The notes under the pieces are model-generated. The model worked only from the letters and a program-made list of their open reading frames with translations, searched no databases and was not told the DNA's origin. Shown here in pieces: positions 59,301-64,000 of a stretch of DNA of 64,000 nucleotides. The stretch is from Harmothoe impar (lineage: Eukaryota > Annelida > Polychaeta > Phyllodocida > Polynoidae): positions 2,542,001 to 2,606,000 of the forward strand of contig OX381710.1 of assembly GCA_947462335.1 (NCBI GenBank), read 5' to 3'. Both the position numbers and the translations under genes were made by a program. Each line of letters opens with the position of its first letter. Position 1 is the stretch's first letter.

Positions 59301-60670
59301 ATGTGAAAGAGAAAAACCCTGACTAAGAAAACCTGAATAATCTTTAAGTCCTATTGTTCTCCTCATTCAAGATTTTTTGTCACAACATTAACCAATCATT
59401 TCCTAATTGTCCTGTTTGAGATGTATGTTGTGCATTGCAGTTCCACCCCCCCCTCCCCCTATTTTTGGTACAAGCAAGTACACAAATGTTGTGTTTTAGG
59501 GCTTATGAAACTGAGCATATAGAGAAAGTTCAGAACTGAGGTTTTGTGATAAGGTATCTGAGAAAACAATGTTGATTGGAGATCTTTGTTTCCATTTTCA
59601 CTGTTGACTTAATTGATTTAAATGATTTTATTACGAATAACTATACATTGGAACAAAGTGCCTGTAAGTATATGTGAAATACATGAAAACACTATAAAAA
59701 TATTTATTGATCATTACCGTGTATAATGTGACATAACTAAGTTATATGCGGACAAGTTAAGGTGCTAACAGTGGCCATAAAGGGTTAGGTGTATGGGAAA
59801 CCTTGACTGTTCAAAAAATAAAACCCAACTTTGCAACAATTGCCACAAGAAACATCAAGACAACAAGAACCATGTGTGGTATGGGAGTAACTCCCATGAC
59901 TGTGTGTGGGTCCCGGTCATGCTCCAATGTCAAAGATCTGTGTACAGTGGGTCAATGCAACCCTCTGAGAGCACAATGAAGCACTGGGTGGGCCTAACAG
60001 AGAAAAGGTAAGTAGAGTTGCTGGGTCAATACAAGTCTGTGAGTAATGTAAGGTACAGGGGGCACGCGGGGTGTGGTGTATCAAAGATGGAGGATCCATA
60101 CAGTGTCAGACTACACACAGCACTGACTTGTAAGTTACTGTTTTACCACAAAGATGTGTGTGGAGACAGGCATCTCAGAACTTAGTCTCTAAACTTGGCA
60201 TTCCATCACTCTGATTCATAGGAAATTATAGAATCACCCAAAAAAAAGGTAAAATGAATTGAAGATCATAACGGTAACTTTAAGCCATTTAGTTTCAGTG
60301 TTTCAAAGCTAGTGTAAAAATATGCCGAAAACGCCCTGCATAACCAAAATTTATACTCAATTACAATTTTATTGAAGTGTGTTTGCATTTTAGATTTTAC
60401 AAAAAAGGGTGAAGCAGTAGGTGATGGTGTGCCATAATTTGTCTTGGAGCTACTTTAAACATGATGTATTTCGCCCATATATATTTTCACAGATTGACTA
60501 TAAAATAATGTTTCACATGGATTTGAATTCACACATTTTGGAATGGGGTAGTCATATTATCATCGTTAATAAATATTCACGCTAAACATACTTTTGCAGA
60601 TCTTCATTTCTACTAAAAATCGTGAAAAATATTACAGCGCAAAATAAGTACTTTTACAGTATATAGCACT
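59301..60670. other. Diverged repeat interior, includes weak F copy
   Basis: F-like words near 59740-59790. Two overlapping frames at about 59.76-60.01 kb end near a donor-like AAAAGGTAAGT (60005-60015), but nothing else supports an exon. Confidence 0.4.
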
Positions 60671-61150
60671 GTAGTCAGTCACCACCTGTTGCTCATATCA
60701 CAACTGTACAGGAAATGAGTTAGGCTAAAGAATCAGGCTCCTTACTTAGAATGAATAATGTCAGATCTAAATTATTTAGCAGAACTTAAGCGGTTTCTGC
60801 CAATATAGTATCACTAATATTACATACAGAAGAGGGAATGGCTGAAATACAAATAAGCAGAATTAGCTTCAATACCGCATGGTGTGGCCCATATATGACC
60901 CCACTATGTAAGTCAGATCCGAGACCTGTTTCGTTAGGAGAACACATATATACTCTTTCTTAGAAAAATACAATTAACTATAGACTATTAACTATAGAAT
61001 CAAAACATTGTATATATGTCTATAACAATAGTCAAGACAATAGTCTCAAATATCACATCTTGTATTGTTTTAATAAGTTCAGTGATGACACAATGTTATC
61101 TTCTTCCATCTGCATACTGTGAAAGTTCATATGTTCATGGGTGTACATTT
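60670..61150 (-). repeat. Diverged module M2/M3 copy
   Basis: ATGTCAGATCTAAAT, TTTCTGCC and GAAATACAAATAAGCAGAAT as in 26.35-26.48 and 50.75-50.87 kb. From 61.2 to 62.43 kb I see only AT-rich repeat interior. Confidence 0.6.
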
Positions 61151-62429
61151 TCGCTGAGGTGGCAAAAAAGACTAATTCGCGGGTATTTATTCCATGCTGT
61201 AGCATATAAGAATTTCGCGGATTTTCCATTTCTTGGAATGTAGCGAAATATATACCCAGCAAAATAAAGTACAACCACAGTAGTTACCACTACTGCTACA
61301 ACTGTTATATCTTAATAGGACAAAAACACACGTGTACGCTTCATATCACATCGCCCTCCTGCCTCACTAAGGTAGACAGTGTCTTGGTAACCACCCCTAT
61401 CAGGCCCCCCTTCTACTTCAGCACACCTCCTGTTACAGCACCCATGTTGTTACTGTTCAGACAATGTAGCAGGTGTGAACCGCACAGGAGTGTCATATGG
61501 GGCCATAGTCTATTAGCATTTGTATAATAGAGATCTGCACCAATAATGACCATGAGCTAAGTGACAAAGGTAGTAGCAATTGGTGTGTAAGTACGGTTTA
61601 TTCATGCATGCAAACAGTGTAGATGTTACCACTGCTGCAGCCTGACCCAGAGTGGTCAGTGCCTGCAGTGTGGGCTCCTTATATACACAAACAATAGTGG
61701 ATCACAACCAGTGGTGACAGTAGGTACTAGCTTACAAGTCTATACCTGCATTGTAATGGATGATAATCACATACAATAAATGAGATGTAGTATGTGTTAT
61801 ACCCGACTATATGTGTATATTAATAGCGGTTTGAGCGTTCATAATATCACAGGAGGAGGGGGCCATGTAGAGAGTTGGGTAGAAAAACCTGGCACCATTT
61901 TCCTTTTTTTAAGCTTCAGGAATGCATGTAATCAGAATTTGACTTGTTTGATGCAATCCCTCCATATAAACGGAGGAATAGTGGTAGGATCAAAAATCCA
62001 ACTTAATGGTTCCATATTACTTGGCTAAGGGCCCTTCTTTTGTGGCGGTGACCAGGCAGGACCTTTTTTCCTACAGGTTCAGTATAGGGTGTGCATGAGA
62101 GGATTCGGTGAGGATTAGATAGAGATGGGTTGTGATGGAGAGTGAGTGATGTGTATAGAAATGTCAGTGAATCTGATATTCTACTGTTATTCATTTGCAA
62201 TACATCACAATGAAAAATGCACTCAGTGTAGAACTCAGTGTTTAGAAAATAGATCACAAGGAAAGGCTGCTAGGGATAGTAGGGAAATGATTACAATGAA
62301 AAAACAATAAGAGTGAACTGGAACAAAAGACACACTGCTATACGCATCTATGTGTAGATAAAATATCGGGATGTAATGAGAGATCAATGATGAAGGGAGA
62401 TTAAAGAGATGCAGCAGAGGAAAAGCCAC

Positions 62430-62690
62430 TTAGGTGATACACAATGATGTATGGTATAAACAGATGATCAGCATCTGGTATGACAAAATGGCAGAGGATA
62501 GACTACTGGAAGATTTAATTATGATGTAGATGAGCGATATGCAGCGATATGTCATCATCTGTTCTCTGCCTGCCCCTATATATTATACATGTAGTGAGGG
62601 GCTGGGCGTGCATACATCCACAATGAGACAAAGCCCCAGGATGCTGGATAGAGGGGAATAGGATGGACTCGTTCATGTTCTTACTAGATT
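62430..62690 (-). repeat. Module M4 copy
   Basis: CAGCATCTGGTATGACAAAATGG to GGGGAATAGGATGG; inverse of 3390-3700. Confidence 0.8.
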
Positions 62691-62819
62691 GTATTAGTAG
62701 TGTGTGTTAGTATAACATTATCTTAGTACAATCTGTAAGGGACATAAACATGCTACTGATATCACGCCATGTACGCATGGACTATGTTGGTTAAATACAA
62801 AGTGCTGTAGTGTCAGCCA

Positions 62820-63080
62820 TTATATCATTGTCTTGTAATTAGTAGAGTATTGGTGCCTGAGTGGTGCTGTCTCCATTGTCAAATGATTACTGTTGAGACA
62901 GTACAAGAGAGGGCATGGAGGCAGGCAGGGGAAGACGGGTATAGAGAGGGGGTGGGAAAGTCAATGTTTCCACACTGCGTCCTAAAAGGTGGAGTTAACA
63001 TGGAATTATAATGCTACCTTCCCTCATTAGCCAGACTCCCTCAGTCTATAGCCTAAATTGCCATCAGGGGAAGTGGCTGT
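62820..63080 (-). repeat. Modules H (partial) and G
   Basis: G core at 62964-63018. Confidence 0.75.
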
Positions 63081-63402
63081 CTGAGCATGTGCAGTATATC
63101 GTGATGAAGGATGTGATGGGACGAAGGTAGGTGATGCTGGCGTCAATGTGCCTTGTATTTTCAGACCTGCCTATTTCCTAAAAAAGAATCAATACTATCC
63201 TGAACTTACACAAGTGATGGGTTGTTCCATCATTTCAGATCAATTCAAGTTGATAAAATTAAAATTGTAGAGCCATTTAAGGTAGATCCGGTTTGAATAC
63301 AACATTTTAGGTTACATTCATGTGATTCCAGCAGTACACAGCAGGAGCAAGCCTGTGCACTGGTCTCAGTCAACATGGCTGTTGGGGAAGGTTCACAGCA
63401 GC

Positions 63403-63560
63403 AGCACAGGAGGCGGCTGACAGGGGTGAGTTATGTGAGTGATAATACAAGGGGTGACAGACTGGGACGCTGCAGGCTCACACCAGGGGGCACCATTGTA
63501 GCTGGTACCAGCAAATAGGTGGCAGTACAGGAAGGTGCACTACTTAACCCGTTAGGGGCT
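63403..63560 (-). repeat. Module D copy with CTCF-like site
   Basis: ACACCAGGGGGCACC at 63480-63494. Confidence 0.8.
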
Positions 63561-63839
63561 CCACAGTTATCTAATACATTGTCACATTTATCATTATATT
63601 GCATAAATACAGCCCTGACCAGTAACTCCCAAACGCGGTGTCATCATTAAGTCCCTGAGGGTTCATACACAGGTTAGACATAAATAGATGGATGATGTGA
63701 TCGTTGTGATTTGCACTGAGTGTCTTGATCCCCATGTCCAATTTTCTAATCTTGACCAGCCAACAGTTTGGGGATGAACACATTTACACATATTGAAATA
63801 ACTGGGCATGCATGAAAATTGGAATATTGGTTCAAACTC

Positions 63840-63930
63840 TTCCATGACCATTAAACAAGGCACACATAATGTGGCAGGGATTTTATGTCACCCAGAGTGC
63901 CAAGAAGTCATTCAATTTTCAAACTTTAAC
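63840..63930 (-). repeat. Weak module C copy
   Basis: GTCACCCAGAGTGCC and CATTCAATTTTCAAACTTT correspond to 49.06-49.19 kb. Confidence 0.5.
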
Positions 63931-64000
63931 CATTTAAAAAAATTAATCTACTTTCTGTGGTAAATGGAGACGATGGCTTGAATTCTCTTAGGAATAGAAT

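Noticed and set aside
59793..60011. Cys/His-containing frame ending at a donor-like AAAAGGTAAGT
   Set aside because: The stop TAA is the donor itself, an overlapping frame is equally open, and no acceptor or domain is seen.
61780..62028. 82-codon + frame upstream of a pyrimidine-AG
   Set aside because: No domain and no exon structure; AT-rich repeat interior.

Overview
This window reads as non-coding, repeat-dense nuclear DNA from an animal, most likely a marine invertebrate; the species cannot be fixed from sequence alone. Reasons: AT-rich sequence, no operon-like gene packing, a tRNA-derived SINE-like head, many TIR elements and foldback hairpins, and animal transcription-factor motifs (octamer, RFX X-box, ETS, YY1, CTCF-like) embedded in repeats. 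I find no complete protein-coding gene. The only reading frame I support is a 336-codon alanine-rich frame open from the left edge (3-1013), with its start outside the window. Other short ORFs are chance frames in repeats; paralogous copies of the same DNA break them or change them mostly at amino-acid-altering positions.

Layout. 1-1.56 kb: the Ala-rich frame, a tandem array of promoter-type motifs, and the right end of a TIR element with a short relative at 33.63-33.81 kb. 1.6-4.9 kb: diverged copies of a repeat that fills the window. 4.94-8.06 kb: a 3.12-kb element with 33-bp terminal inverted repeats, no convincing ORF, and nine copies of a 19-bp motif spaced at near multiples of 180 bp. 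8.75-28.29 kb and 35.16-49.2 kb: two arms of a large, diverged inverted duplication; the left arm also has an internal tandem duplication (about 15.7-20.3 and 20.3-24.3 kb). 28.29-35.16 kb: the spacer, with two related minisatellites and another repeat copy. 47.6-49 kb: a structured GC-rich element, a 146-bp satellite carrying RFX-type X-boxes, and a pre-miRNA-like hairpin. 56.06-57.69 kb: a young foldback element with 457-bp arms, also X-box-rich. 58.6-64 kb: a further diverged repeat copy.

The repeat is best described by modules, named here C, D, P, G, H, M4, M2, M3, F and B. Their order recurs with gaps in about eight copies, each several kb long and in both orientations: + at 2.4-4.9, 8.75-14.1, 30.6-33.5 and 35.1-38.3 kb; - at 28.0-24.7, 49.2-43.6, 54.2-49.6 and 63.9-58.7 kb. 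The D module carries a CTCF-like site in all six copies. The P module carries a dyad (ACATCTG..CAGATGT) beside a polypurine tract. Comparing paralogous copies gives empty-site evidence for several insertions (22.09, 25.16, 28.83 and 35.35 kb).

All positions, spacings and similarities were worked out by eye. Module boundaries are approximate, and no database search was possible.
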